Source: Clostridia bacterium
GTDB lineage: Bacteria; Bacillota; DULZ01
DNA: 42,790 nt
Reading direction: 5' to 3'
NCBI GenBank assembly: GCA_012840125.1
Contig: DULZ01000029.1
Coordinates: 1-42,790, forward strand
In this document: positions 15,553-23,815 of the stretch, one piece after another
Numbering within the stretch: position 1 is the stretch's first letter
Layout: each line of letters begins with the position of its first letter
The notes under the pieces: model-generated
What the model was told of the DNA's origin: nothing
Databases searched by the model: none
The model's input: the letters and a program-made list of their open reading frames with translations, nothing else
Translations under genes and position numbers: made by a program

Positions 15553-16443
15553 ATGCTGGATCATTACATTGACGGCTTCATCAAGTATCTGGCGGTGGAG
15601 AGAGGCTTAGCGGAAAACACCATGGATTCGTATTACCGCGATCTCAAGCATTGGCAAAAATTTTTGGCCAACCATGATATTAACAGGATGGACGAGATTG
15701 ACGAGCACAAGATTCTCCTCTACCTGATGCATTTGAAACAAGAAGGAAAAGCCGTAACCACCGTATCGAGACACCTTGCCTCCATTAAGACTTTTTATAA
15801 ATTCTTGTTAGGAGAAAAACTGGTAAGCTCTAACCCGGCAGCCAAACTGGAGACCCCGAAAACGGGAGTAAGGCTGCCGCAGGTGATGACGGAAGATGAA
15901 GTGGACAAGCTGCTGCAGCAGCCTAATCTAAGCACGCCGGCAGGCATCCGAGATAAAGCTATGTTGGAGCTGTTGTATGCTACCGGGCTGCGGGTCAGTG
16001 AACTGGTTTCCCTTGACATAGATCAGGTAAATTTGGATGTCGGTTTGCTCCGTTGTATGGGAAAGGGATCCAAAGAACGGGTGGTGCCCATCGGTTCCGT
16101 TGCCGCCGAATACCTGCGGCTTTATCTTCAAAAGGGCAGGACCCGCCTGGCCAACAAGCATTCTCGCAATGCCCTCTTTCTTAATCATCTGGGCACTCGT
16201 TTGACCAGGCAAGGTTTTTGGAAAATTTTAAAAAAATATGTCCAGGATGCAGGCATCAAAACCAATGTTACCCCCCATACCTTGCGGCATTCCTTTGCCA
16301 CCCATTTACTGGAACATGGAGCGGACTTGAGAGCGGTACAGGAAATGCTGGGTCATGCTGACATTTCTACCACACAAATCTACACCCATGTGACCCAGAC
16401 CAGGTTAAAACAAGTATACAACCAGACACATCCAAGAGCATAG
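15553..16443 (+). CDS. xerD: Tyrosine recombinase XerD
   Basis: A 296-residue site-specific recombinase that resolves chromosome dimers at dif with XerC. The catalytic set is complete: R147, K171, H242, R245, H268 and nucleophile Y277, almost the positions in E. coli XerD. The N-terminal core-binding domain opens with the typical VERGLAENTMDSYYRDL. ATG 15553 gives the family's usual length; an in-frame ATG at 15532 only adds an unconserved extension. It sits between spoIIM and punA as in Bacillus, except that fur and deoB (drm), present there, are missing. Confidence 0.95.
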   Translation: MLDHYIDGFIKYLAVERGLAENTMDSYYRDLKHWQKFLANHDINRMDEIDEHKILLYLMHLKQEGKAVTTVSRHLASIKTFYKFLLGEKLVSSNPAAKLETPKTGVRLPQVMTEDEVDKLLQQPNLSTPAGIRDKAMLELLYATGLRVSELVSLDIDQVNLDVGLLRCMGKGSKERVVPIGSVAAEYLRLYLQKGRTRLANKHSRNALFLNHLGTRLTRQGFWKILKKYVQDAGIKTNVTPHTLRHSFATHLLEHGADLRAVQEMLGHADISTTQIYTHVTQTRLKQVYNQTHPRA

Positions 16444-16461
16444 TTGATGGGAGGTTCTACG

Positions 16462-17280
16462 TTGACTCAACTGTTAAGGAAAATTACAGAAGCAGCGGCA
16501 TTTGTTGCGCAAGAAATTACCAAAGCGGAAATTGGCATCATCCTCGGTTCAGGTTTGGGCGGCCTGGTGGAGCAAGTACAGGATGCCAAGGTTATCCCTT
16601 ATGATGAGATACCCCATTTTCCCATAGCGACGGTGGCCGGCCATGCCGGTCGATTAGTGGGAGGTACCATCGGCGGGAGGCATGTGGTGGCCATGCAGGG
16701 TCGCTTTCATTACTATGAAGGATACAACCTGGAAGAGGTTACCTTCCCGGTACGGGTCATGAACAGGCTCGGGGTTAACACCCTCATCATTACCAATGCT
16801 GCCGGGGGATTAAACCCTCTTTTCCGGCCCGGTGATCTCATGCTGATTAGCGATCACATTAACTTCCTTGGACTTAATCCTTTGAGAGGGGAGAATATGC
16901 CTGAGCTGGGCCCCCGTTTTCCCGATATGACGAGAGCCTATGATGCCTCCTTGCGGCAGTTGGCCAGGGAAAAAGCTAGATCCCTAGCCATTACTTTGCA
17001 CGAAGGTGTCTACGTTTGGGTTGGGGGACCAAGCTATGAAACGCCTGCAGAAGTCAGAATGCTGCAGGCTTTGGGAGGGGACGCAGTGGGGATGTCCACT
17101 GTACCCGAAGTCATTGTCGCTAATCATAGCGGTATGAGGGTACTGGGGTTTTCCTGCATCACCAATGCGGCCGCCGGCCTTGGACATGCTCAACTGGATC
17201 ACGTGGAAGTAGTGGAAACAGCCCAAGAGGGTGGCAGAAAGTTGCAAGAGCTTGTATGTGAGATTATCAGCAGCTTGTAA
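16462..17280 (+). CDS. punA: Purine-nucleoside phosphorylase
   Basis: A trimeric-type PNP of 272 residues. It cleaves guanosine and inosine (and deoxy forms) with phosphate to free base and ribose 1-phosphate. Motifs: GSGLGGLV near residue 27 (phosphate site), HAGRLVGG, QGRFHYYEGY near residue 80 and ITNAAGGLN near 110. TTG 16462 is chosen because GGGAGG (16449-16454) is 7 bases upstream and the length then equals that of PupG-type enzymes. pdp follows 12 bases later, so purine and pyrimidine salvage are coexpressed. Confidence 0.95.
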   Translation: MTQLLRKITEAAAFVAQEITKAEIGIILGSGLGGLVEQVQDAKVIPYDEIPHFPIATVAGHAGRLVGGTIGGRHVVAMQGRFHYYEGYNLEEVTFPVRVMNRLGVNTLIITNAAGGLNPLFRPGDLMLISDHINFLGLNPLRGENMPELGPRFPDMTRAYDASLRQLAREKARSLAITLHEGVYVWVGGPSYETPAEVRMLQALGGDAVGMSTVPEVIVANHSGMRVLGFSCITNAAAGLGHAQLDHVEVVETAQEGGRKLQELVCEIISSL

Positions 17281-17292
17281 GGAGGATTTCCG

Positions 17293-18606
17293 GTGCGCAC
17301 CGTGGACCTGATCACCAAAAAACGGGATGGACACCCCCTGTCAAAGGAAGAAATCGAGTTTCTCATCAGGCAGTACACTTTGGACCGGATTCCCGACTAC
17401 CAAATGTCCGCCTGGGCTATGGCCGTCTATTTCAGAGGCATGAATCATGAGGAAACCCTGGCTCTGACCCAAGCCATGATTCAATCCGGCGAAACGGTGG
17501 ACTTATCTCATATTGAGGGAACGATCGTAGACAAGCACAGCACCGGCGGTGTGGGCGATACTACCACGCTGGTACTGGCACCTTTGGTGGCCGCAGCAGG
17601 AGTCCCGGTAGCTAAAATGTCCGGGCGGGGGCTCGGTCATACCGGCGGCACCCTCGACAAACTGGAAACCATCCCCGGCATGCGGGTTGACATAGAGATC
17701 AAGGAATTCATTGCACAGGTGAACCGGATCGGTGTCGGTGTGGTTGGCCAAACGGGCAATCTGGTACCGGCTGACAAGAAGCTTTATGCCCTAAGGGATG
17801 TGACCGGGACGGTGGAGAGCCTTCCCTTAATCGCCGCCAGCATTATGAGCAAGAAATTGGCCGCCGGAGCCGACGCTATCGTCCTGGATGTAAAAACAGG
17901 CAGCGGCGCTTTCATGAAAACCAGGGAAGAATCTTTCGCCCTGGCTGAGCTGATGGTGGAAATCGGGCAGGGATTAGGGCATCCTACCGTGGCTTTTATT
18001 ACCGATATGGATCAGCCCTTAGGTCATGCCGTCGGCAACGCTTTGGAAGTTAAAGAAGCCATTTACACGTTACAAGGAAACGGGCCCCGGGATCTGACCG
18101 AATTATCCTTAACTCTCGGAGCTGAGCTGTTAGTGCTGGCAGGCAGGGTCACAACCTCCGAAGCAGGACGGGCGTTGCTGGTGCAACGGCTACAATCCGG
18201 GGCAGGATTGGAGAAACTTGCCCAATTAATTGAAGCACAAGGCGGCAATCCCGAGGTCATCGACAACGTAGCCCTGCTCCCTCAGGCACCGGTGGTATTA
18301 CCGGTATGCTCGCCGGCAGCCGGATACATCCATGCCATCGACTGCCAAAGCATCGGCCGCATTGCCATGGTTTTGGGTGCCGGCAGAGCTACGAAAGAAG
18401 ACCCCATTGATCCTGCCGTTGGACTGGAGATCATGAAAAAGGTAGGGGATCAGGTATGTGCAGGGGAAGAAATCGCTTATGTCCATGCCCCAAATACCGC
18501 CGCGGCTCAAGCTGCCGTGCAGCAATCATTACGATGCTTCCACATATCACCCCATGCACCGGAGAAACGGCCCCTCATCTACGGTAAAGTAACTGGACGC
18601 CGCTAA
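17293..18606 (+). CDS. pdp: Pyrimidine-nucleoside phosphorylase
   Basis: A 437-residue enzyme of the thymidine/pyrimidine phosphorylase family that releases uracil or thymine and (deoxy)ribose 1-phosphate from nucleosides. The N-terminal alpha domain has [15 protein letters not shown]. The phosphate-binding signature [10 protein letters not shown] is near residue 82, and [16 protein letters not shown] near residue 110 matches the family signature. The C-terminal beta domain starts near residue 335. GTG 17293 follows AAGGAGG by about 7 bases. It pairs with punA; the phosphopentomutase gene deoB usually found here is absent from the window. Confidence 0.96.
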   Translation: MRTVDLITKKRDGHPLSKEEIEFLIRQYTLDRIPDYQMSAWAMAVYFRGMNHEETLALTQAMIQSGETVDLSHIEGTIVDKHSTGGVGDTTTLVLAPLVAAAGVPVAKMSGRGLGHTGGTLDKLETIPGMRVDIEIKEFIAQVNRIGVGVVGQTGNLVPADKKLYALRDVTGTVESLPLIAASIMSKKLAAGADAIVLDVKTGSGAFMKTREESFALAELMVEIGQGLGHPTVAFITDMDQPLGHAVGNALEVKEAIYTLQGNGPRDLTELSLTLGAELLVLAGRVTTSEAGRALLVQRLQSGAGLEKLAQLIEAQGGNPEVIDNVALLPQAPVVLPVCSPAAGYIHAIDCQSIGRIAMVLGAGRATKEDPIDPAVGLEIMKKVGDQVCAGEEIAYVHAPNTAAAQAAVQQSLRCFHISPHAPEKRPLIYGKVTGRR

Positions 18607-18609
18607 ACG

Positions 18610-18639
18610 GAATTCAAGGCCCCATGCCTGGACATAATA
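18610..18639 (+). promoter_or_regulatory. Candidate forespore (sigma-F/sigma-G) promoter of dacF
   Basis: GAATT (18610-18614), 15 bases and GGACATAATA (18630-18639). The -10 matches the sigma-F pattern at all but one informative position. Read as sigma-G, GAATT-N18-CATAATA matches at 4 of 5 and fully. In B. subtilis dacF is a forespore gene, which agrees. Confidence 0.55.
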
Positions 18640-18669
18640 AAAGAGTAGTTGCAACGAGGAGGTAACAAT

Positions 18670-19818
18670 ATGTGGAGACGTGTCACTACTCTTTTATTAG
18701 TGGTCTTGTTCCTTGCGCCCGTGGGCAAGGCCCCGGTCCTGGCAGCACCCAGCCTTACCTTGGAAGCTGAGGGAGCCATTTTGATGGATCCCCTCACCGG
18801 GCAGGTTTTGTTCGAACAGAATGCCGACAAGAAATGGTATCCCGCCAGTATGACCAAAATCATGACTTTAGGCCTGGCTTTGGAAGCCATTGAGCAAGGT
18901 CTTGTGTCCCTGGATGACGAGGTCATTACCAGCGAAAATGCCGCCGGCTACGGGGGCACTCAGGTTTACCTGGAGCCCGGTGAAAAATTCCCTTTAAGAG
19001 AAATGCTAATTGCCATTGCCGTGGGTTCGGCCAACGATGCCAGCGTCGCCGTGGCTGAATTCTTGGCCGGTTCGGAAGAGGCTTTCGCCGAAAGAATGAA
19101 CCAGAAAGCCAGGGAACTCGGCGCCACGAATACTAATTTCGTCAATTCCCACGGGTTACATCATGACGACCATTATACTACCCCCCGGGATATGGCTCTC
19201 ATCTCCAGGTGGGCGTTGTCCTTTTCCATGATGAAAGAATTAACCAGCATCAAAGAATATACCTTCCGGCCTGAACCCAAGTTGCTGATCCTCTACAACA
19301 CCAATAAGTTGTTATGGTGGTACCCGGGAACCACCGGTTTGAAGACGGGCACCACTTCGGCAGCAAAACGAAATCTTACCGCCACGGCCGAACGAAACAA
19401 TGTGGAACTCCTGTCTGTGGTCATGGGAGTAGACCGGAAAAACGGTCACTTTGGGGAAACCATGAAACTACTGAATTGGGGCTTTGCCAGCTTCAAATAT
19501 GAACAGTATTTCGCTCCGGGAGACGTAGTCCAAGAAATCAAAGTGAGCAAGGGAAGTAAAGACACGGTACCCCTGGTGGCGGCGCAAAAAGTAGGAGCTC
19601 TGTTAGATAAACAAGGCGAACACCAACTGGAAACCAGGGTTGAAGCACCCGACGTTGTATTAGCTCCCGTGGTTAAAGGACAGGAGATAGGCGTCATTCG
19701 TATTCTTAAAGACGGTACGGAAATCAGCAGGGTACCCCTGGTGGCAGGGGAAGAGATACCCAGGATTTCTTTCTGGCAGTTATTCCGAAAATCGTGGCAA
19801 AAAGCGTTGACCATTTGA
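18670..19818 (+). CDS. dacF: Sporulation D-alanyl-D-alanine carboxypeptidase DacF
   Basis: A 382-residue penicillin-binding protein of the S11 peptidase family. The signal peptide covers about residues 1-26 (ends near VLAA). The catalytic triad motifs are S60-x-x-K63 (PASMTKIMT), SAN (GSANDAS) and KTG (LKTGTTSAA). The C-terminal DacA-type beta domain follows, and a short amphipathic tail near RKSWQKAL fits peripheral membrane attachment. Family knowledge: DacF trims stem peptides and sets cortex cross-linking during sporulation. ATG 18670 follows AGGAGGT (18657-18663) by 6 bases. It has its own promoter and terminator and precedes spoIIAA, as in Bacillus. Confidence 0.95.
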   Translation: MWRRVTTLLLVVLFLAPVGKAPVLAAPSLTLEAEGAILMDPLTGQVLFEQNADKKWYPASMTKIMTLGLALEAIEQGLVSLDDEVITSENAAGYGGTQVYLEPGEKFPLREMLIAIAVGSANDASVAVAEFLAGSEEAFAERMNQKARELGATNTNFVNSHGLHHDDHYTTPRDMALISRWALSFSMMKELTSIKEYTFRPEPKLLILYNTNKLLWWYPGTTGLKTGTTSAAKRNLTATAERNNVELLSVVMGVDRKNGHFGETMKLLNWGFASFKYEQYFAPGDVVQEIKVSKGSKDTVPLVAAQKVGALLDKQGEHQLETRVEAPDVVLAPVVKGQEIGVIRILKDGTEISRVPLVAGEEIPRISFWQLFRKSWQKALTI

Positions 19819-19823
19819 GTTAG

Positions 19824-19858
19824 AGCAGCAGGTGCTGTTGGCCTGCTGCTAATTTTTT
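19824..19858 (+). terminator. Intrinsic terminator between dacF and spoIIAA
   Basis: A perfect 9-bp stem (19824-19832 with 19842-19850) with a 9-base loop is followed by AATTTTTT. It insulates the spoIIA operon from dacF. Confidence 0.9.
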
Positions 19859-19876
19859 ACTTTGTTCCAATAATTA

Positions 19877-19905
19877 GCAGGAAATAAGCCGGCAATGGCG
19901 AATTC
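19877..19905 (+). promoter_or_regulatory. Sigma-H promoter of the spoIIA operon
   Basis: GCAGGAAAT (19877-19885) matches RNAGGAWWW at every position. After an 11-base spacer, GGCGAATTC (19897-19905) matches RNNGAATWW at all but the last. The element lies 34 bases upstream of the spoIIAA start. In B. subtilis spoIIA is transcribed by sigma-H with Spo0A, so sequence and biology agree well. I did not find a convincing 0A box beside it. Confidence 0.75.
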
Positions 19906-19939
19906 CATCCATAGCGACGGTGAACAGGAGGCAACGGAT

Positions 19940-20278
19940 ATGCTGCTGGAAACCCAAAAAATCAACAACAGCTTAGTGGTGAAAGTCAAAGGTGAGCTGG
20001 ATTTGCTCACAGCGGAGACATTCCGCAATTTGGTGGAAAGAGCCATCAACCGGGAAAAAACGCAAAACCTCATTTTGGATATGGAACAAGTAGATTTTAT
20101 CGACAGCTCCGGCCTGGGGGTAATTCTCGGACGCTATCGCCGCATCCGGGAGCAGGGCGGCAATATGGCCATCGTCGGCGTGAAACCCCATGTGAAACGC
20201 ATCTTGGAACTGGCAGGAATCATGGGAATTGTCAAAGTATATCAACAGACAGAACAAGCGTTACAAGAAGTGAATTAG
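19940..20278 (+). CDS. spoIIAA: Anti-sigma-F factor antagonist SpoIIAA
   Basis: A 112-residue STAS-domain protein. The phosphorylation site is the second Ser (S57) of FIDSSGLG. Family knowledge: unphosphorylated SpoIIAA pulls SpoIIAB off sigma-F in the forespore, SpoIIAB phosphorylates and inactivates it, and SpoIIE reverses this. ATG 19940 follows AGGAGG (19926-19931) by 8 bases; the longer frame that starts at 19895 runs through the sigma-H promoter and is rejected. It is the first gene of the spoIIAA-spoIIAB-sigF operon. Confidence 0.97.
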   Translation: MLLETQKINNSLVVKVKGELDLLTAETFRNLVERAINREKTQNLILDMEQVDFIDSSGLGVILGRYRRIREQGGNMAIVGVKPHVKRILELAGIMGIVKVYQQTEQALQEVN

Positions 20279-20291
20279 GGAGGCCTCTCTC

Positions 20292-20732
20292 ATGAAAGCG
20301 CATAATACCATAAAACTGACAATTCAGAGTCTACCTGAAAACATTCCCCTGGCCCGGGTCACTGTAGCGGCTTTTATTGCCCAATTGGATGTAACGGTGG
20401 ACCAGCTGGAAGATATTAAAGTAGCCGTTTCAGAAGCCATTTCCAACGCCATTATTCACGGCTATGAGCATCGTCCCAACGAATGGGTTGAGATAGAAGT
20501 ATCACGTTTTGACGAGACTTTTCAAATTGTGGTGCGGGACTACGGAAAAGGCATTGAAGATGTGGAAGCGGCGCTAAAGCCTGCTTATTCCACCGACAGC
20601 GAAAGGATGGGCCTCGGTTTCGTCTTTATGCAATCCTTCATGGATGAAGTAAAGGTTACTTCTGAAGTGGGCAAAGGTACTACGGTGGTGTTAATCAAAC
20701 ATCTGGCGCCAGGCAAAGACGCCCCTAATTAG
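20292..20732 (+). CDS. spoIIAB: Anti-sigma-F factor / serine kinase SpoIIAB
   Basis: A 146-residue GHKL ATPase-fold kinase. The Bergerat motifs are clear: N box EAISNAIIHGY near residue 44, G1 box RDYGKGI near 80, and G2 box ERMGLGFVFM near 105. Family knowledge: a SpoIIAB dimer holds sigma-F inactive and phosphorylates SpoIIAA. GGGAGG precedes ATG 20292 and the gene follows spoIIAA by 13 bases. Confidence 0.97.
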   Translation: MKAHNTIKLTIQSLPENIPLARVTVAAFIAQLDVTVDQLEDIKVAVSEAISNAIIHGYEHRPNEWVEIEVSRFDETFQIVVRDYGKGIEDVEAALKPAYSTDSERMGLGFVFMQSFMDEVKVTSEVGKGTTVVLIKHLAPGKDAPN

Positions 20733-20744
20733 GGGAGGTTAAAC

Positions 20745-21530
20745 ATGGTCACCCGTTTATCGGACATGAACCTGCCTCGTTATCCCTTGCTCTCCGATGA
20801 TGAGATGACAGAGCTGCTCAAAAAAGCTAAAGCCGGGGACGCAAAGGCCAGGGAAAACCTGATCAATTGTAATTTAAAGCTTGTTTTCAGCCTGGTACAA
20901 CGTTTCGACAATAGGGGCTATGAATTAGAAGACTTGTTTCAGATTGGCACCATCGGTTTAATTAAGGCCATCGATAAATTCGATTTTTCCTACAATGTCA
21001 AGTTCTCCACCTATGCGGTACCGATGATTATCGGGGAAATAAAAAGATTCTTGCGCGATGACAATCCAATTAAAGTCAGCCGTTCCATGAAAGAAACCGC
21101 TTACCGGGTGCACCGCCTGCGGGAACAGCTGACGAAAAAACTGGGGCGGGAACCATCCATTTCCGAATTGGCTGAGGAATTGAACGTCAAGCCGGAACAG
21201 ATCATTGCCGCTTTGGATGCCATCCAGCAACCCGGTTCCATCTATGAAACCCTTTACCAGGATGAGGGAGATCCCATTTTTTTGTTGGACCAGCTCAGTG
21301 ATCCGAAAGACCATCAAGCTTGGATTGACAAGCTGGCTTTGAGGGAAGTATTGGAAAAACTTCCGGAACGGCATAAGCAGGTCATTTTGATGCGGTTTTT
21401 CGAAGACAAGACGCAAACAGAAGTAGCCCAAACCGTCGGCCTTTCGCAGGTACAAATTTCCAGAATCGAGCGGCAAGCTTTGAAAATCATGCGAGAACTA
21501 TTAAACCAAGATGGCAATAGTGCAAGATAA
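20745..21530 (+). CDS. sigF: RNA polymerase forespore sigma factor SigF
   Basis: A 261-residue sigma-70 family protein. Region 2 contains LVFSLVQRF, DLFQIGTIGLIKAIDKFD and FSTYAVPMIIGEIKRFLRD. Region 3 contains ELAEELNVKPEQI. Region 4 has the helix-turn-helix KTQTEVAQTVGLSQVQISRIERQ. Family knowledge: SigF is the first forespore-specific sigma factor and turns on spoIIR, dacF and sigG. AGGGGAGG lies upstream of ATG 20745 and the spacing to spoIIAB is 12 bases. Length and order are standard. Confidence 0.98.
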   Translation: MVTRLSDMNLPRYPLLSDDEMTELLKKAKAGDAKARENLINCNLKLVFSLVQRFDNRGYELEDLFQIGTIGLIKAIDKFDFSYNVKFSTYAVPMIIGEIKRFLRDDNPIKVSRSMKETAYRVHRLREQLTKKLGREPSISELAEELNVKPEQIIAALDAIQQPGSIYETLYQDEGDPIFLLDQLSDPKDHQAWIDKLALREVLEKLPERHKQVILMRFFEDKTQTEVAQTVGLSQVQISRIERQALKIMRELLNQDGNSAR

Positions 21531-21550
21531 TTCATGCTTGTGCTTTTTTT
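21519..21550 (+). terminator. Intrinsic terminator overlapping the sigF stop codon
   Basis: An 8-bp stem with two G-U pairs joins 21519-21526 to 21537-21544 and is followed by seven T. The left arm contains codons at the sigF 3' end. It closes the spoIIA operon. Confidence 0.75.
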
Positions 21551-21554
21551 GTCT

Positions 21555-21583
21555 TCATAATTGACGGCCGTGAAGAAATACTA
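21555..21583 (+). promoter_or_regulatory. Candidate sigma-G/sigma-F promoter of the dodecin gene
   Basis: TCATA (21555-21559), 17 bases and AATACTA (21577-21583) match the sigma-G pattern gHATR-N17/18-CATWHTA at 4 of 5 and 6 of 7 positions. The element lies between the sigF terminator and the next gene, where a promoter is required. Confidence 0.45.
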
Positions 21584-21630
21584 AAAAAGACTCTTAATCG
21601 AAGAAATCCATCCAAGGAGGGCAAAAGGCA

Positions 21631-21840
21631 ATGTACGTCAAAGTGCTGGAACTGGTCGGCGAATCACCGAACAGCTGGCGGGATGCGGTAGAAAACGCGG
21701 TACGGGAAGCGTCTAAAGAACTTCCCAATGTGACGGGGGTCGAGGTGTATAACTTAACTGCCAATGTGGAAAACGGCCGGGTTTCTGAGTTTAAGGCAAA
21801 TGTTAAGGTGGCCTGTGTCAGCGACAAACCGGATTTTTAA
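21631..21840 (+). CDS. Dodecin-family small protein
   Basis: A 69-residue protein with the dodecin pattern: one strand (VKVLELVGESPNSW), an amphipathic helix (DAVENAVREASKELPNV), then strands GVEVYNLTANVENG and EFKANVKVACV. Family knowledge: dodecins form hollow dodecamers that store flavins or flavin-like ligands and often a cofactor-quenching site. AAGGAGG precedes ATG 21631. It is flanked on both sides by terminators and has a forespore-like promoter, so it is transcribed alone, probably late in sporulation. Whether it binds flavin, another ligand or serves in the spore coat or core is open. Confidence 0.85.
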   Translation: MYVKVLELVGESPNSWRDAVENAVREASKELPNVTGVEVYNLTANVENGRVSEFKANVKVACVSDKPDF

Positions 21841-21848
21841 CCAACGTC

Positions 21849-21884
21849 CAGCTAGTGGAGCTAATCCACTAGCTGTGCTTTTTT
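21849..21884 (+). terminator. Intrinsic terminator after the dodecin gene
   Basis: A perfect 11-bp stem (21849-21859 with 21865-21875) with a GCTAA loop, followed 3 bases later by six T. It lies 8 bases after the dodecin stop. Confidence 0.92.
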
Positions 21885-21886
21885 AT

Positions 21887-21916
21887 GTATAAAACCGTGG
21901 GCAAACGGAAAAATAA
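21887..21916 (+). promoter_or_regulatory. Candidate forespore promoter of the spoVA operon
   Basis: GTATA (21887-21891) fits the forespore -35 pattern fully. After 15 bases, GGAAAAATAA (21907-21916) fits the sigma-F -10 pattern at 7 of 8 informative positions; as sigma-G it reads GTATA-N17-AAAAATA. spoVA of B. subtilis is a sigma-G operon. The element starts right after the dodecin terminator and ends 18 bases before the spoVAC start. Confidence 0.5.
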
Positions 21917-21934
21917 TGGGTGGGGGTGTACCTG

Positions 21935-22417
21935 GTGGCGGAACCAAATGAACTGGAACAGCAAATAAAGATGGAACGGGAGCTATACGAGCAAAAGGAA
22001 TACCAGGATTTGATTAAAAAGGTCAAACCAAAAGTGCCGGTAGCCAGGAATGCTCTGGGCGCATTCCTTGTGGGTGGAACCATCTGTCTGATCGGGCAGC
22101 TTGTTTTAACGGCCTTTCTCAACAGCGGTTTGCCCCAGAAAACAGCTATCGGTGCTACCGCAGCAGTGATGATTTTTGCCGGTGCCCTGTTGACCGGGTT
22201 AGGGATCTACGATATCATCGCCAAGTTTGCCGGTGCCGGGAGCATCGTCCCCATTACCGGATTTGCCAACTCCATCGTTGCTCCGGCGCTGGAATTCAAG
22301 AACGAAGGCTATGTCTTAGGCCTGTCATCCAAGATGTTTGTCATTGCAGGTCCTGTTTTGGCTTACGGGTTTATAGCTTCGGTAGCCATTGGCTTGATTT
22401 ATTATTTCTTTCCGTAG
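21935..22417 (+). CDS. spoVAC: Stage V sporulation protein AC
   Basis: A 160-residue membrane protein with hydrophobic segments near residues 45-70, 75-100 and 128-155 and the conserved GAGSIVPITGFANSIV core near residue 100. Family knowledge: SpoVAC is a channel component needed for dipicolinic acid uptake into the forespore and release at germination. GTG 21935 follows GGGGGTG (21922-21928) by 6 bases; GTG 21920 would lie inside the ribosome binding site. It is the first gene of spoVAC-AD-AE-AEa; spoVAA and spoVAB are absent, as in many Clostridia. Confidence 0.96.
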   Translation: MAEPNELEQQIKMERELYEQKEYQDLIKKVKPKVPVARNALGAFLVGGTICLIGQLVLTAFLNSGLPQKTAIGATAAVMIFAGALLTGLGIYDIIAKFAGAGSIVPITGFANSIVAPALEFKNEGYVLGLSSKMFVIAGPVLAYGFIASVAIGLIYYFFP

Positions 22418-22429
22418 TGGAGGCTCCAG

Positions 22430-23440
22430 ATGAGTGCAGCTAAGAAAGTGGGCAAGCAAACGATTGCTTTCGCTAACCCACCGGTGATTGTCGGCCGGGC
22501 CACCGCCGTGGGCCCTAAGGAAGGTAAGGGTCCATTAAAAGATTATTACGATGTAATTGCTGAGGACAATTACTTTTACAATACTACCTGGGAAAAAGCA
22601 GAAAGGAAGTTTTTCCAGACTGCGGTCAGGTTAGCCATTGAAAAAGCTAACTTAAAACCAAGCGATATCGATTATTTCCTGGCCGGGGACTTGCTTAATC
22701 AAATTATCTCAGCTACTTACACGGCCAGGGATTTGGCGATACCGTACTTAGGGCTTTACGGAGCATGTTCCACCATGTATGAAGGTTTAGCTTTAGGTGC
22801 CATGTTGGTTGACGGCGGCTTTGCCGAGTATGTTGTCGCAGGCGTATCCAGTCATTATTCCACAGCGGAACGGCAGTTCCGCTTTCCTACGGAACAGGGC
22901 GTGCAGAGAACCCCTTCTTCCCAGTGGACGGTCACCGGTGCCGCCGCCGTGGTTCTAGCCTCTCAGGGGCAGGGGCCCAGGATCACTCATGCCACCATCG
23001 GCAAAATTGTTGACTTAGGCGTGGGCGATGAAACCGATATGGGATCAGCCATGGCTCCGGCTGCTTTCGATACCATCAGGCAGCACTTGGAAGATACCGG
23101 CCGGGATCCCGGTTATTACGACCTTATCGTCACCGGTGATCTGGCCAGGATTGGTCACCGGTTGGTGCAGGCTCTGGGAGAAAAGCACGGCCTGGACTTA
23201 AGCCGCAACTATACCGATTGCGGCCTGCTTGTCTATGATGTCTCTCAAGACGTTCATGCCGGCGGCAGTGGATGTGCTTGTTCCGGCGTGGTCACCGTAG
23301 GCTTCTTGCTGCAGGAAATGCAAGCCGGTCGTTATCGCCGGATTTTGGGTTTAGGGACAGGGGCCTTGCACAGCCCTATTGCCACTCAGCAAGGAGACAC
23401 GGTACCCGGTATAGCCCATGCCGTAGCCATTGAGATGTAA
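22430..23440 (+). CDS. spoVAD: Stage V sporulation protein AD
   Basis: A 336-residue protein with a thiolase-like fold. The conserved start MSAAKKVGKQTIAFANPPVI and the Cys-containing segment GACSTMYEGLALGAM near residue 108 are typical, as is GSGCACSGVVTVGF near residue 282. Family knowledge: SpoVAD is a soluble partner on the outer face of the inner spore membrane that binds dipicolinic acid directly. The gene follows spoVAC by 12 bases with GTGGAGG before ATG 22430. Confidence 0.97.
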   Translation: MSAAKKVGKQTIAFANPPVIVGRATAVGPKEGKGPLKDYYDVIAEDNYFYNTTWEKAERKFFQTAVRLAIEKANLKPSDIDYFLAGDLLNQIISATYTARDLAIPYLGLYGACSTMYEGLALGAMLVDGGFAEYVVAGVSSHYSTAERQFRFPTEQGVQRTPSSQWTVTGAAAVVLASQGQGPRITHATIGKIVDLGVGDETDMGSAMAPAAFDTIRQHLEDTGRDPGYYDLIVTGDLARIGHRLVQALGEKHGLDLSRNYTDCGLLVYDVSQDVHAGGSGCACSGVVTVGFLLQEMQAGRYRRILGLGTGALHSPIATQQGDTVPGIAHAVAIEM

Positions 23441-23455
23441 GAGGAGGAACATCCC

Positions 23456-23812
23456 ATGAGCTATTTAATGGCCTTCGTCGTAGGCGGTCTCATATGCGTC
23501 ATTGGCCAATTAATTATGGATCTCACTCCGACCAAAATAACCACGGCTCATATTCTGGTGGGATATGTTACTACCGGGGCCGTACTCAGTGCCCTGGGCC
23601 TCTACCAGCCCCTGGTTGATGTAGCCGGGGCAGGCGCCACCATCCCGGTCAGCGGTTTCGGCCATGCTTTAGCCCAGGGAGCCATTGAGGCCGCTCGTTC
23701 CAAAGGTTTAATCGGGGCTCTAAGCGGCGGCATTGAAGCTACTGCACTTGGTGTGGCCACCGCAGTCGTGTTTGGTTATATTATGGCAGTCATCTTTAAA
23801 CCGGTAGGATGA
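23456..23812 (+). CDS. spoVAE: Stage V sporulation protein AE (SpoVAEb type)
   Basis: A 118-residue membrane protein with hydrophobic segments near residues 4-22, 30-50 and 92-114. It shares the GAGATIPVSGFGHAL core with SpoVAC (GAGSIVPITGFANS), so the two are paralogous channel subunits. AGAGGAGG precedes ATG 23456. It is required, with SpoVAC and SpoVAD, for dipicolinate movement. Confidence 0.95.
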   Translation: MSYLMAFVVGGLICVIGQLIMDLTPTKITTAHILVGYVTTGAVLSALGLYQPLVDVAGAGATIPVSGFGHALAQGAIEAARSKGLIGALSGGIEATALGVATAVVFGYIMAVIFKPVG

Positions 23813-23815
23813 AGT

